In this document: one piece after another, positions 15,239 to 22,490 of the stretch
How positions within the stretch are numbered: position 1 is the stretch's first letter
Layout: each line of letters opens with the position of its first letter
IMG/VR virus record: IMGVR_UViG_3300036820_000064
Location: 1-26,258 of that record
DNA length: 26,258 nt
Reading direction: 5' to 3' (one strand)
Origin: a virus
Notes under the pieces: model-generated
What the model was told of the DNA's origin: nothing
What the model saw: only the letters and a program-made list of their open reading frames with translations
Databases searched by the model: none
Made by a program: the position numbers and the translations under genes

Positions 15239-17388
15239 TGAGCCGAGATCGCCTCGCCGACGCCACCCTCGATAACCGTGCCGCCGCCCTGTGTGACGCT
15301 CGGCGGCAAGAGGTAACCGAGGCGCCCGTAACGCATATACCAATTTCCGAGCGCCATGCCCGACGACGACGATCCTGAGATCGTTAGCGTCATTTGCTTG
15401 AACACGACAGGCCGATCCCAAAGAATTTGCGACTGCATGAAGTATCCAGCACCGCCTCCCCATATCCCGGTTCCCCAGAGCGTCGATCCCCAGAGCGCCA
15501 CCGATTGGGCGGCCCCCGAGAGCGTCGCCCTGTCCAGAATGTTGCCCTGCTCATCCATGGCGCTAATGAGGATAGTATTGTTGTTGGTGACGAGCGCCGC
15601 GAGACTCGTCTCGATCATACTATTCTGCGCCATCTCGCCCGTGTCGGGCAAAAGCGCGGTTTGACTGGTGAAGCTCAGCGCCACGCCGTTCTCGCTGTAG
15701 GTGTCGCTCAGCGTCGGAACCGGACTGCCCTGCCATAGCGCCGCGTCGATGCTCGCGGCGACGGCGATGAAATACTTGCCCGCATAGGGCTGGAGGAGCG
15801 CCGCCGGCAGGCTGTGCGGCCCCGACCAGGACTTGAGGGCCGTGTGATACCAGAACTCTTGCCGCGGCTGCCCGTTGGCGGCGCCGTTCTGAACCGAGAT
15901 GCGCAACGTGTCGTTATTATAGGCGGCGCACATCCTCGTCGGGTTGACGGCATTGAGGAACGGCTGCCACACCCCCGTGCCGTAGGCGCCGATCGGATCG
16001 CCGACCTGGGCGAAGAAGTTGATGACGCGCAGACCGTCGGCGGCAACGAAAGCCAAACCCTGCGTCGTCGGGCAGATCGTGTTCGCCGCGGAACAGCCGA
16101 CCCCAACGGCGATCTGGTTAAGCGAGAGGTTGGAGGTCGCGGCATCGCCGGTGATTTGCCACAGTTCGGACGCCTGAAACACGATGAGCGCCTGGATGAT
16201 GCCGCCCAACGTGGTGGCACCCAAGGGCAGACCGCCCAAAGCCGTGACCGCGACGCCATTGTTGAGGGTTAGCACCTGCACCTCGGAGAGATTGCTGACC
16301 TGAGTGGGGTTCTCGGTGTCCGAGAACACCACCGCGTTGCCGGTTGGGGTGTTGACCGCGAACCACGCCCGCGCGCTGAACTGCGCCACAGCGACGGGCA
16401 CGGCCGCGAGCGGCATGCCGTTGGTGTTGCCGCTACCCCAAAGGGGTGCCGCCGCGGTGCCGCCCGTCACGGTCAGCGCCACGTTCACAGCGCTCGCCGT
16501 CGCGGCCTGGCTGATGACGATCGCGGTGGCGCCGGAGAAATTGACGGCGCCCCCGGCGATGGATTGCGTCGCGGGCAACGTCATTACCACCGAACTGCCG
16601 CCGACATCGACGCTCTCGACCAGCGCGCCGACCGCGATGCCGGGACCGGCCATGGTGCAGCCCGGAACCACGTCCGTGAGCGAGCCAATGGCCGTGACAC
16701 TATAGGCGCCCGCCGCCGTCGTGCCGATCGTGTTGAGGTCGAGAGCCTCGGCATCGAGCGAGACGATGGTGGTGTCGGCCTGGATGCCGTTCCCGGCGAT
16801 AAGCATGCCGGGCTGCCACCCGTCTTCCAGCACGTCGGCGGAGAGGGCCGTTATCGAGGTCGTGCTGTTGAGCGTGCCGGTTTTGGTGTTGTCGCTAAAA
16901 CTTGAAATGTCGAGCCAGCCAAAGTAGGGCCCGCTGCCGCCGGGGAAACCCGGATGTGTCACCATGATGCGGCTGCCAACCACCGCCATCGTCGGCGGGG
17001 TCCAGTCGCCCAGCGTCGGCGGCGTCACCGGCAGCGAGGCAGCACCGCCCGGAATGGCGATCGGCAGATAAGTCTCGGTCGCGATATTGTACACAAAAGG
17101 CACGTCGTATCCGGTGTAAGCGCCGGACGTGGCCGCGATCATGCCATAGGCGAGGTTGCCAACCACCAGGAGCGCATTGATCTGGGCCGGACCGCCCGGC
17201 GCGTTCGGTCCGGTGAAACTGGTGACCTTCAATTGTGCCGAGCGTGAAACCACGATGCCGCGCGTCATCGGCGATGGCACGAGGTTGGCGAGCATCCCCA
17301 TGGCGCCGGGCGGTACGTTGGTGCCGTCCACGGCATCGCACACGCCGGAGCAGCGCCAGGTCAGGGGCTTGGAATTACGGAGCGGCAC
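15235..17388 (-). CDS. Podovirus-type tail hub/nozzle protein, beta-propeller-like (717 aa)
   Basis: The start is a GTG at 17388, three bases after the adaptor gene's stop. The N-terminal ANLVPSPMTRGIVVSRSA (34-51) and later DVPFVYNIATETYLPI (95-110) match a conserved family of phage tail proteins. Residues about 170-288 hold two copies of a beta-module (GWQPGMLIAGNGIQADTTIV and CTMAGPGIAVGALVESVDVG). From about residue 330 to 600 the chain resembles beta-propeller tail proteins such as P22 gp10 or T7 gp12: FQASELWQITGD, GLAFVAADGLRVINFF and EFWYHTALKSWSG repeat a W/F-rich blade pattern. It has six cysteines and no signal peptide. Gene order after the adaptor fits a tail hub or nozzle. The family assignment rests on pattern, not a search. 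Confidence 0.75.
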   Translation of the reverse strand: MPLRNSKPLTWRCSGVCDAVDGTNVPPGAMGMLANLVPSPMTRGIVVSRSAQLKVTSFTGPNAPGGPAQINALLVVGNLAYGMIAATSGAYTGYDVPFVYNIATETYLPIAIPGGAASLPVTPPTLGDWTPPTMAVVGSRIMVTHPGFPGGSGPYFGWLDISSFSDNTKTGTLNSTTSITALSADVLEDGWQPGMLIAGNGIQADTTIVSLDAEALDLNTIGTTAAGAYSVTAIGSLTDVVPGCTMAGPGIAVGALVESVDVGGSSVVMTLPATQSIAGGAVNFSGATAIVISQAATASAVNVALTVTGGTAAAPLWGSGNTNGMPLAAVPVAVAQFSARAWFAVNTPTGNAVVFSDTENPTQVSNLSEVQVLTLNNGVAVTALGGLPLGATTLGGIIQALIVFQASELWQITGDAATSNLSLNQIAVGVGCSAANTICPTTQGLAFVAADGLRVINFFAQVGDPIGAYGTGVWQPFLNAVNPTRMCAAYNNDTLRISVQNGAANGQPRQEFWYHTALKSWSGPHSLPAALLQPYAGKYFIAVAASIDAALWQGSPVPTLSDTYSENGVALSFTSQTALLPDTGEMAQNSMIETSLAALVTNNNTILISAMDEQGNILDRATLSGAAQSVALWGSTLWGTGIWGGGAGYFMQSQILWDRPVVFKQMTLTISGSSSSGMALGNWYMRYGRLGYLLPPSVTQGGGTVIEGGVGEAISAQ

Positions 17389-17391
17389 CGA

Positions 17392-18150
17392 TCACCAACC
17401 TATGTTCTTGGTGTTGGGCAGCGTCGAGAATTGCGAACCGAACCGGCGACGATCCAGCCTGACCCGTTTGGAGCGCGTCTCGGGATTATCGATCATGGGA
17501 AGGATGCGTTGTAAAATCCCCTGCGCTCCCTCGGGCCCCTTGCCGAGAAAAGCCTGCCAACGCGTGTCGTCCGCGAGCTTCATCATCTCGCCCGCCAGCC
17601 GCGTATAGAGGTAGGTCGAGGACGGAAACCACGGCTGCGCGGTCGAGGTGGGGCCGGTCGAAGTCGGCACCGCGTTTCCAGCCCGGTAGCGCACATAGAC
17701 CGGGAAATTGCCGGAGGGCGGCGGGTAGACGTACATCCCCGCGTTCTCGCTGGCGTCGTTACCCAGGATTACCGTGTACCAATAGGGGTAGGACTGTAGC
17801 CCGGCCTGCTGCACCGTCATGTCGAACTCGACCGGATCGAGCGCGATCATCGGGTAGGGCACGCCTTGCAATGTCCAGAACACGTCACCGAACTCGGCGC
17901 GGAGAAAGTCGCTCGGCATCGGATAGGGGCCGCTACCGACCTGCACCGGCGAGGACACCGGCGGCGTCAGCGCGGTATTGAAGGTGAAGGTAAAAAACTT
18001 TTCCTGCGCGTCGAAATCGTAGGTCTGCGCCAACTCTTCGAGGATGGCGACGAGAATCAGCGCCGCTTGGCTGGCAAACCCCGGCGTTTTCGCGATCTGG
18101 TTCGCGATCTGAACGATTTGCGCGAATGTAAGCTGTGCGCTGGCCGACAT
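17392..18150 (-). CDS. Head-tail adaptor / tail tubular protein A-like (252 aa)
   Basis: Helical N-terminus (residues 1-45, FAQIVQIANQIAKTPGFASQ) is followed by a beta-rich centre with YPMPSDFLRAEFGDVFW (about 76-92). This resembles the Y-P-x-P-x-D-F-x-R segment of podovirus adaptors related to T7 gp11 and P22 gp4. A further strand GMYVYPPPSGNFPVYVRYRA (about 138-157) and a closing helix with YLYTRLAGEMMKLADD are also usual in this family. The ATG at 18150 is four bases after the preceding stop. Such proteins form the ring below the portal and connect it to the tail nozzle, encoded next. No cysteine. Confidence 0.75.
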   Translation of the reverse strand: MSASAQLTFAQIVQIANQIAKTPGFASQAALILVAILEELAQTYDFDAQEKFFTFTFNTALTPPVSSPVQVGSGPYPMPSDFLRAEFGDVFWTLQGVPYPMIALDPVEFDMTVQQAGLQSYPYWYTVILGNDASENAGMYVYPPPSGNFPVYVRYRAGNAVPTSTGPTSTAQPWFPSSTYLYTRLAGEMMKLADDTRWQAFLGKGPEGAQGILQRILPMIDNPETRSKRVRLDRRRFGSQFSTLPNTKNIGW

Positions 18151-18154
18151 CGGA

Positions 18155-18751
18155 TCATCCAGCCGCGCCCACGATCAGCTTGCGCTTCGCGATCTCCGCC
18201 TCGATACGCGCGATTTCTTCCTCGAACCGCTTGACCCCCGTGGCGTCATGCGAGCGGATGAACTCGGCGCGCTCCGCGTCGGCCTTTTCCTTGACCTCGA
18301 CAACCTTGCGGATGGCGCTCTCGATCTGGTTCTTGCGCGATTTCATCGCGTTGGTGAGCGCGTAGGGGCCAGCCTTCTTGGCGGCATGGGCTTCCCGATC
18401 GCGCGTCAGCTCGTCGTTGTAGGTCGCGCGCATCGTCGCGATTTCGAGATCGCGCGCCGCCTGTTCCTTTTTGTGGTTGGCCTCGACGGCCGGCATGTCC
18501 TCGGTGAACCGCGCCAGCGCTTGTTTATTTTTACGCAGCTCCTCGGCCAGGTCCACCAGCTCGTACCGCGCCTTCTGCCGGTCGAACACCCGGAACACGC
18601 GGTCCACGATGTCATGGGCTTCGGCCTCCGCCGTATTCTGCAACAGCATGGTGCGCACGGCCATCTGCCGATCGCCGCCGAAATTGCCGGTGAGGGTAAT
18701 GTCGATGCCAGGAGTTTGCGTCTCGACCGGGACCTTGCTCGTTCCGTCCAT
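18155..18751 (-). CDS. Coiled-coil head/connector-region protein (198 aa), unrecognised
   Basis: Residues 1-50 (TPGIDITLTGNFGGDRQMAV and following) are mixed; residues about 55-195 form a long charged helix with heptad features (KARYELVDLAEELRKNKQAL, KNQIESAIRKVVEVKEKADA, FEEEIARIEAEIAKRKLIVG). There is no cysteine, membrane segment or catalytic motif. The ATG at 18751 lies one base after the stop of the 170-residue gene. Position between capsid and tail-adaptor genes suggests a virion or assembly protein. Confidence 0.65.
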   Translation of the reverse strand: MDGTSKVPVETQTPGIDITLTGNFGGDRQMAVRTMLLQNTAEAEAHDIVDRVFRVFDRQKARYELVDLAEELRKNKQALARFTEDMPAVEANHKKEQAARDLEIATMRATYNDELTRDREAHAAKKAGPYALTNAMKSRKNQIESAIRKVVEVKEKADAERAEFIRSHDATGVKRFEEEIARIEAEIAKRKLIVGAAG

Positions 18752-18752
18752 T

Positions 18753-19265
18753 TCAAGCGCCGGCCGGGGCGTTGCGGACGGCGCCGGAGCGCATCGAAAT
18801 CTCGGTGAGGCGCTGCGTCTGGTAGAACTGCGTCAGCGGCTCGTTCTTGAGAGTATGCTCGTGGCGCCACGTCGCCTGCATGATCTCGCGGATGCTGTCG
18901 GCTTGGCGCCGCTTGCATGTCACGATCTGCCCCTGCCAGAAGCGGCGCCCATCGATCGCCATGCCGGGGAGACCCTTGCCGCCGGTGGTACCGAACGTGG
19001 CGTAGGGGGCGAGATTGATCTGGATCGTCACCATGTCCCCGCCCGGATCGTCGTCGGGCCGCAGATTGTCCTCCTCTTGGAGGCGCCGGGACTCGGCTTC
19101 CTCGACCGTCGCGGCGGCGGTTTTCTTGCGCGCCGCGACGATCTTGGCGCGGGCCTTTGCCTGCGCCGCCTCGACCTCGGCATCCGTCAGGTCCGGGTGA
19201 TTGTATTTCGCGCGGGCGTCGATGCCTTCGGCCTTGGCTTCCGGCTTCGGTGTTTTCTCGGTCAT
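18753..19265 (-). CDS. Head-region protein with charged N-terminal arm (170 aa), unrecognised
   Basis: Residues 1-75 are a charged, Ala/Lys/Glu-rich arm, probably helical or disordered (ARAKIVAARKKTAAATVEEA). Residues 78-170 look folded: MVTIQINLAPYATFG, then GMAIDGRRFWQGQIVTCKRR and a helix with MQATWRHEHTLKNEPL. GAGG six bases before the ATG at 19265 supports the start. Its location among small head genes suggests a minor capsid or completion protein, but no family is recognised. Confidence 0.65.
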   Translation of the reverse strand: MTEKTPKPEAKAEGIDARAKYNHPDLTDAEVEAAQAKARAKIVAARKKTAAATVEEAESRRLQEEDNLRPDDDPGGDMVTIQINLAPYATFGTTGGKGLPGMAIDGRRFWQGQIVTCKRRQADSIREIMQATWRHEHTLKNEPLTQFYQTQRLTEISMRSGAVRNAPAGA

Positions 19266-19273
19266 GGCGCGCC

Positions 19274-19831
19274 TCAGCTATGGGTGAAATCGGACACGGT
19301 AAGCGTGTCGCCAGTATTCGTGCCTGTCGCCGCCGCCGTCAAGGTCAGACTGAGACCGTTTTGGGCGATGGTCTCGATGAACGTGGCGGCGGGAATGTCC
19401 GATCCGCTCGACGCGATCGCCATGCCGGGACGCCAGCCCAAGAGGAGAACGCTCGAGGCAAAACCGTCAACCGTCGCCGTGGTGTGCGTGTTCCCGATAG
19501 CTGTCAGCGTCTTGGGGAGGGTCGAGTAGGGGATCAGGAACGGGAAGCCTTCCGCGTCGACCGCCGCCCAATCTCCGGGCTGCATCTTGAGGACGCCCCG
19601 GTTCGGGATGTAAAGGAGGCCGTTCGAGGAAAAGGCACCGGGCCAGATTTTCGCCGCTCCGCCGATGGCGCCGCCGGGAAACGAGGTCGAGCCATTGCCG
19701 CCCGCCGCCGCGAAGTCGTCCATGATCGCGTTGGCGATAGCCGCCACGTCCGCCGCCGCCATGCTGCCGGGCTGGAATTGCAGCGCCGTCAGACCCGTGG
19801 TCAGGGCCGTGCCGAGAGTCTTGGTTGCCAC
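19274..19831 (-). CDS. Head-region beta-rich protein with shared beta-module (185 aa)
   Basis: The start is a GTG at 19831, three bases after the preceding stop. Residues 20-50 are helical; residues 60-105 contain GLLYIPNRGVLKMQPGDWAA, a strand and turn pattern also seen in structural proteins. Residues 108-182 form a beta-module with GWRPGMAIASSGSDIPAATF, the same pattern found twice in the tail hub and once each in two fibres. There is no cysteine or signal peptide. A capsid decoration or minor head role is likely from location; the function is not shown directly. Confidence 0.65.
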   Translation of the reverse strand: MATKTLGTALTTGLTALQFQPGSMAAADVAAIANAIMDDFAAAGGNGSTSFPGGAIGGAAKIWPGAFSSNGLLYIPNRGVLKMQPGDWAAVDAEGFPFLIPYSTLPKTLTAIGNTHTTATVDGFASSVLLLGWRPGMAIASSGSDIPAATFIETIAQNGLSLTLTAAATGTNTGDTLTVSDFTHS

Positions 19832-19834
19832 GAA

Positions 19835-20089
19835 TCAGCCCCCGCCGGTGGCGAAGCCCTGGATTTCGCCGATGTTGGCGTTGAGCGCCGCCGCGATGTT
19901 GGCGCCGACCGTGGCGCAGGCGGTCGTAATATTCGCGGTCGTAGGCGCGTCGGCACCGGGCACCGACACGGCACCGCCGTTGGCGCCGAACTTGGTGGTC
20001 TGCGTCAAACTCTGGGCGCTATTGACCGACATCGCCCCGGCACCGTCCGGCACCCAGAACACCGTCGCTTCCCATCGGATTTTGTACAT
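19835..20089 (-). CDS. Small protein downstream of capsid gene (84 aa)
   Basis: The ATG at 20089 has AAGGAG nine bases upstream, which selects it over a longer frame beginning inside the capsid gene. The product starts MYKIRWEATVFWVPDGAGAM, a beta-strand pair, and continues with an Ala/Asn/Thr-rich part (ATVGANIAAALNANIGEIQG). Small genes directly after the capsid gene often encode decoration or stabilising proteins; here that is only a suggestion. Confidence 0.65.
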   Translation of the reverse strand: MYKIRWEATVFWVPDGAGAMSVNSAQSLTQTTKFGANGGAVSVPGADAPTTANITTACATVGANIAAALNANIGEIQGFATGGG

Positions 20090-20103
20090 GGTCGGATTAC
20101 TCC

Positions 20104-21543
20104 TTAGCCGAAGATGGCGCTGAAGGCGGAGGTGCACTCGATGCGCGCGGCAAACTGCGCGTTGAGAATGATGGTGGCGTAGAAGGCTTTCCAGCCGACT
20201 ATGCGCAACTGGTTCAGGACGTCGGCTTTATCGGCGTCTTTGAGGTAGGTGAACTTGACGTTGTCCAGCATCACCTGGCCGTAGGCGCCGCGCCCAAAGA
20301 GGAAGTTCGGATAGACCGTGATGCCGGTGCCGGGCGCCGCCGGCGGCGACTGCGCCACGCCGAGGCCGGTGACGATCGCCGTGGTGCCGGGCTGCAACTG
20401 CACCGCCTGGCCCTGCAAGGGTCCGACCGTGGGGCCGGCCGCCGAGAGGCCGAGCTGGCCGGGCGAGGTCGTGGCGCCGACATAGACGTTGTAGGTGAAA
20501 CCCGGATTGGCGGCCAAGGTCACCGAGATCGAGCCGTTCGGGCCGACGACATCGATGGCGTTCGAGACCGCGTAAATCTGCGACTCGTATTGGTTCTGCG
20601 TGTCGGACGCGGTGACCACGATGTAGTAGGTGCCGGTCGGGAGCGCGCCGGCCGTGCCGGGCGTCCCATTGACTTGGGCGTAGCCGGTGAACGTCGGTAC
20701 CATGTTGGAGGCGCACCAGCGCGTCCCGGCCCACTCGCCGATCTCGTAATTGTAAAGGCGGTTGAGGTCGCTATAGGTACGCGCGAGTACCACAGTCGCG
20801 TTCTGCGACCAGTCGGCGACGACGAGGGTGTGGCAGATGCCGGCATAGTGCGGCATCCCGCGCGGGTTGGCCGAGGCGCGAGCGCCGCCCGTCTCGACGG
20901 CAATCTTGGTGTCGGTCATCTCGTCGCCCATGAACCGGGGCGCGCCGATGGTTTGGAGGGCGCCCGAGGTGCGCAACACGGTGGTGGTGTCGAGCACGTC
21001 GCCCGCGAGGAGCGCGCCCCGCGAGCCGCGGCTGTTGACGTAATTGACCTGAGTGAGGCCCATCAGCGCGTTAAAGGTGTTGCGCTCCAAGGTTTCCGAG
21101 AGTTGCAAGCCGACCAACTCGATGGCCTTCTTGAACAGCGGATGCTTGGTTGTAAGTTCGGCGACATCGGTGATCGTAACCTTGTCGCCCCATTGCTGGG
21201 CGACGGCGCTGACCTGCTGGATGGTCATGGTCTCGCCGATGGGCGGCACGCCCTCCGAGAGCGGCGCCTGCGGCAGCGGGATACGATTGTAGCGGGTAGC
21301 GGTGTAGGTGTTGCCCATGCCCTTCGGGAGGGTGAGCGGGTCGCCGAACTGATACGCGACCAATTGGCGGCGGGCGAGGGGCAACGTCTCGTCCGCGATG
21401 TAGTTCTGCATGTCGGCGGCGAACTGGCCCGCCGTGTTGGTGGCAAAGGCCACGTTGGGCGAATGGTAGTCGCCGAACTCGTCATGGCGGGCACCGGGCC
21501 CGATTGGCCGGAAGCCGAAACTTTCCTGTCCGAACAAGTCCAT
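20104..21543 (-). CDS. Major capsid protein, N4-gp56 family, with Ig/Fn3-like insert (479 aa)
   Basis: Residues about 70-150 (LTLPKGMGNTYTATRYNRIP, APLSEGVPP, QQWGDKVTITDVAELTTKHP, ELVGLQLSETLERNT) closely follow the N4-gp56 major capsid family. The C-terminal KADVLNQLRIVGWKAFYATI and LNAQFAARIECTSAF complete it. Between them, residues about 285-405 form an extra beta-domain (GTYYIVVTASDTQNQYES, ISVTLAANPGFTYNVYVGAT) with the look of an Ig or fibronectin-III fold. The ATG at 21543 is preferred to a GTG at 21549, because GGAGG sits six bases before the ATG and would abut the GTG. That Shine-Dalgarno lies in a perfect hairpin. Forms the capsid shell on the scaffold encoded just before. Confidence 0.9.
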   Translation of the reverse strand: MDLFGQESFGFRPIGPGARHDEFGDYHSPNVAFATNTAGQFAADMQNYIADETLPLARRQLVAYQFGDPLTLPKGMGNTYTATRYNRIPLPQAPLSEGVPPIGETMTIQQVSAVAQQWGDKVTITDVAELTTKHPLFKKAIELVGLQLSETLERNTFNALMGLTQVNYVNSRGSRGALLAGDVLDTTTVLRTSGALQTIGAPRFMGDEMTDTKIAVETGGARASANPRGMPHYAGICHTLVVADWSQNATVVLARTYSDLNRLYNYEIGEWAGTRWCASNMVPTFTGYAQVNGTPGTAGALPTGTYYIVVTASDTQNQYESQIYAVSNAIDVVGPNGSISVTLAANPGFTYNVYVGATTSPGQLGLSAAGPTVGPLQGQAVQLQPGTTAIVTGLGVAQSPPAAPGTGITVYPNFLFGRGAYGQVMLDNVKFTYLKDADKADVLNQLRIVGWKAFYATIILNAQFAARIECTSAFSAIFG

Positions 21544-21548
21544 CGTCA

Positions 21549-21585
21549 CCCTCCGTTAGACGGAGGGCTTAATTTAGCTCTCCGT
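21549..21585 (-). promoter_or_regulatory. Hairpin holding the capsid gene's Shine-Dalgarno, with a competing upstream arm
   Basis: On the minus strand CCCTCCGT (21567-21560), loop CTA, then ACGGAGGG (21556-21549) form a perfect 8-bp stem whose 3' arm contains the GGAGG ribosome site of the capsid gene. A further copy ACGGAG (21585-21580) begins inside the scaffold stop codon and can pair with CTCCGT (21565-21560), the same bases that lock the ribosome site. The two stems exclude each other. No U-run follows, so this is not a standard terminator. Confidence 0.6.
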
Positions 21586-22364
21586 CAGATTTGCCCGTCG
21601 GCGTCGTAGCCGTCGATCCGCTTTTGCAGCGCGTTACGCGATCCGTTATCGCGTCCCGGCGCCGCCACATCGCTACCGCGCCCACCGCGTGGCTGAACCG
21701 TCTGGCGCTGCCTCTGTACATCGGCGCGCCGCGTCTGCTTCCCCCTCGCCCGCGCCGCCCGTTCGTCGGCGCGCTTGCCGATGAGGTAGTAGGCCAAGCT
21801 TTCCCGCGTCGGGTTCTGCCCGTTCTGGCGGGACTGAGCGAGGAGCGTCTCCACCTCGTCGCGAATCGCGTCGAAATGAGGTTTTCGGTCGCACATCCGG
21901 TCGAACTTCGACTGGTCCGCCATGTCGGCGCCCTGAAGTTGCGTCTGCCGGATCGCGCCCGAGAACTGCTGCTGCTGCTCGGCCAGCAGAAAATCCGTGC
22001 GCTGGTCGGGGTCCATCAGCGCCAATCGCTGGCGCCGCTCCTCGGCCATTCTTGCCTGCTCGGCGGCTGAGACGGGCTGAGGTGAGCCCTGTCGGCGCTT
22101 CAGATCGTCCAGTTCGCGTCGAAGCTCGGCTTGCGTCTGAGTAAGGGACTGAATGCGGCGCGCGGCCCGCGAGATCGGTTTTGCGGGCGGCTCGGCGTCG
22201 GAGTCCGCTTCTGGCTCGGGAGGCTCCGCATCGGGATCGGCCTCGGGGTCCAGTTCTGGCGGCTCGGCATCGGGGTCCGCTGAGTCTGATTCCGCTTCGG
22301 GATCGAGCTCGTCGTCAAGCTCAAGATCGTCCATTGCGGCACCCGGCTTCGGATCGTCGGCCAT
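21585..22364 (-). CDS. Putative capsid scaffolding protein (259 aa)
   Basis: Residues 1-62 are extremely acidic (Asp/Glu/Pro/Ala repeats such as DPEADPDAEPPEPEADSDAE). Residues about 64-95 form a coiled coil (RRIQSLTQTQAELRRELDDL). Then come Gln/Arg-rich helices, and a basic C-terminus (ARGKQTRRADVQRQRQTVQP) follows. This layout, acidic start, coiled coil, basic end, and placement between portal and capsid genes fit scaffolding proteins that guide shell assembly and then leave. GGAGG about seven bases before the ATG at 22364 supports the start. The acidic stretch is encoded by repetitive DNA at about 22180-22330, which may expand or contract. Role inferred from context. Confidence 0.75.
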   Translation of the reverse strand: MADDPKPGAAMDDLELDDELDPEAESDSADPDAEPPELDPEADPDAEPPEPEADSDAEPPAKPISRAARRIQSLTQTQAELRRELDDLKRRQGSPQPVSAAEQARMAEERRQRLALMDPDQRTDFLLAEQQQQFSGAIRQTQLQGADMADQSKFDRMCDRKPHFDAIRDEVETLLAQSRQNGQNPTRESLAYYLIGKRADERAARARGKQTRRADVQRQRQTVQPRGGRGSDVAAPGRDNGSRNALQKRIDGYDADGQI

Positions 22365-22490
22365 ATCAGTCCTCCAGCACCTTACGGGTGCGATTTCGGG
22401 GTGGTAGGCAACTATCGGCTGCCAGTCGATTTTTCACCAATGAACTACACTGGCGGCAATGTCAATTCATTTTTGGTTTCATCGGGGGCA
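22365..22490 (-). promoter_or_regulatory. 126-base gap before the scaffold gene with inverted repeats and a TTGACA box
   Basis: This is the longest gap in the window. On the minus strand it holds a perfect TTGACA (22465-22460) with no good -10 box at 16-18 bases. It also has a 17-base near-palindrome (22430-22414, one mismatched pair) and a perfect 5-bp stem with a 5-base loop (22391-22377) just before the GGAGG ribosome site. It could hold a promoter, an operator or a processing site for the scaffold and capsid genes. No frame of usable length is seen in it. Confidence 0.35.

Noticed and set aside
15239-15463. Upstream extension of the large fibre gene by 75 codons
   Set aside because: The extension lies inside the tail hub gene. 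The ATG at 15238 has an ATGA overlap and is followed at once by a signal peptide.
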